NCBI GenBank assembly: GCA_945613785.1
Contig: CALZAJ010000116.1
Coordinates: 1 to 5,526 of the forward strand
Length of the DNA stretch: 5,526 nucleotides
Direction of reading: 5' to 3'
Origin: an uncultured Verrucomicrobiota bacterium
GTDB lineage: Bacteria > Verrucomicrobiota > Kiritimatiellia > RFP12 > UBA1067
The translations under genes and the position numbers were made by a program. The stretch's first letter is position 1. Each line of letters opens with the position of its first letter. Below the pieces are notes generated by a model. The model was given only the letters and a program-made list of their open reading frames with translations, did no database searches and was not told where the DNA came from. Below, piece by piece: positions 4,701-5,526 of the stretch.

Positions 4701-5526
4701 GTGAAAATTAAGAAGCTGCAAGGTCTCATTGCCGCCGCACACACTGGTTTCAAGGCGGATGGGTCCGTCAATCTCGATGTCATTCCGAAGCAAGTTGCCA
4801 TGCTGATCAAGCAGAAGGTGACCGGCGTCTATATTTCGGGCACGACGGGTGAGGGCATTTGCTGTTCGCTGGACGAGCGCAAGGCCGTCTTTGATGCCTG
4901 GGTGAAGGCTGCGAAGGGCCAGCTTTATCTGATTGCACACATCGGCGCGCAGGCGTTGCCGGACGTGCAGCAGCTTGGTGCGTACGCCGTCACGTGCGGC
5001 ATGGATGCGACGTCGATCGTTCCGCCGAACTTCTTCAAGCCGAGCAGTGTCGATGCCTTGATTGACTATCTGAAGGCGGCGCTCAAGACGTCCGAGAAGC
5101 TGCCGTTCTACTATTACCATACTTCGATGTCCGGTGTGAACTTCGACATGCAGACCTTCCTGGAGAAGGCGGACGGCAAGATCAAGAATCTGGCCGGCAT
5201 CAAGTTCAACTATCCTGATCTCTACATGTTCCAGCGTTGTCTGCGTGCGTGTGGCGGCAAGTATGACATCACGTGGGGCATTGACGAGTGGTTCGCGGGT
5301 GCAGTGGCGTTGGGCGCGCAGTCGGCGATTGGCTCGACCTACAACTATTCTGCGGGAATCTACTACAAGATCTGGCAGGCGGTCAAGAAGGGCGACTTCA
5401 AGACGGTCGAGAAGAACATGAAGCGTGTCTGCGACATCGTGGACATCCTTGTGCAGTACGGCGGTGTCGCCGGCGGAAAGGTGATGTGCCAGATGTGGGG
5501 TGTCGATCTCGGTGACGTGCGCATGC
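4701..5526 (+). CDS. nanA: N-acetylneuraminate lyase, 3' end cut by window
   Basis: Cytoplasmic class I aldolase that splits N-acetylneuraminate (sialic acid) into pyruvate and N-acetylmannosamine, the first step of sialic acid use. 275 residues are visible, starting at a GTG; the family is about 295-320 long, so only the last few dozen residues are missing. In the TIM barrel, SGTTGEG (46-52) is the pyruvate carboxylate-binding loop, Y138 in FYYYH aligns with the catalytic tyrosine (E. coli Y137), K168 in GIKFNYPDLY is the Schiff-base lysine, and GIDEWFAGAVALGA (193-206) followed by IGSTYN (210-215) is the signature that separates this enzyme from dihydrodipicolinate synthase. The PFYYYH form resembles animal lyases and related bacterial enzymes more than E. 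coli (VVYNIP). Two family positions are altered: HTGF where TP is usual (residues 14-17), and TSM where IPA is usual (141-143). It has its own strong promoter. The identity is secure; the exact start is less so, because the frame is open back to 4428. Confidence 0.92.
   Translation, partial: MKIKKLQGLIAAAHTGFKADGSVNLDVIPKQVAMLIKQKVTGVYISGTTGEGICCSLDERKAVFDAWVKAAKGQLYLIAHIGAQALPDVQQLGAYAVTCGMDATSIVPPNFFKPSSVDALIDYLKAALKTSEKLPFYYYHTSMSGVNFDMQTFLEKADGKIKNLAGIKFNYPDLYMFQRCLRACGGKYDITWGIDEWFAGAVALGAQSAIGSTYNYSAGIYYKIWQAVKKGDFKTVEKNMKRVCDIVDILVQYGGVAGGKVMCQMWGVDLGDVRM

Noticed and set aside
4683..5120. Antisense open frame of 145 codons over nanA
   Set aside because: It lies opposite a strongly recognised lyase and has no family similarity or ribosome site.
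1..5526. CRISPR array, tRNA, rRNA or transposase gene
   Set aside because: I saw no regularly spaced direct repeats, no tRNA- or rRNA-like sequence and no transposase motifs on either strand.

Overview
The window reads as a chromosomal fragment of an anaerobic, fairly GC-rich bacterium. A class I hybrid-cluster protein, an RHS core ending of the 'DPLGYPDGWNQLAY...DLWG' style, and REP-like intergenic palindromes together suggest a member of the PVC group (Kiritimatiellota/Verrucomicrobiota/Lentisphaerota-like). That placement is an inference from sequence style, not a database result, and it is tentative. All supported genes lie on the + strand.

Left part (3-2351): the 3' end of an RHS/YD-repeat gene enters from the left edge. 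Its GC-rich core ends at a DLWG boundary (nt 848), followed by an unrecognised 180-residue AT-richer C-terminal tip. The gap to the next gene is 21 nt, and that gene encodes a 312-residue protein with an N-terminal signal peptide. This is the layout of a polymorphic effector with a companion, possibly an immunity protein, but neither the tip nor the companion belongs to a family I recognise. Two 30-nt palindromic elements are inserted in frame in the RHS core (513-542 and 651-680), each adding ten residues. The outer stem arms of the two copies differ at matching positions, so pairing is kept.

Middle (2352-2852): a spacer of about 500 nt with no convincing gene. It holds a possible weak terminator, two REP-like GC-rich palindromes and, just before the next gene, an extended -10 promoter inside a 6+6 bp inverted repeat.

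Right part (2853-5526): hcp, a hybrid-cluster protein (NO/hydroxylamine reductase) with every metal ligand present, followed by a 282-nt spacer and then nanA (N-acetylneuraminate lyase), which runs off the right edge. The spacer carries a sliver of a rhodanese-like domain, probably a gene remnant, then palindromic repeats, then a near-consensus sigma-70 promoter for nanA (TTGACT-N17-TATAAT). The reading frame stays open from just after the hcp stop through the spacer into nanA, so the nanA start can easily be set too far upstream.

Functionally, hcp points to nitrosative/oxidative stress defence in an anaerobe and nanA to sialic acid catabolism, which is common in host- or mucin-associated bacteria. 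The two genes appear to be separately transcribed. The RHS locus is an independent accessory module.
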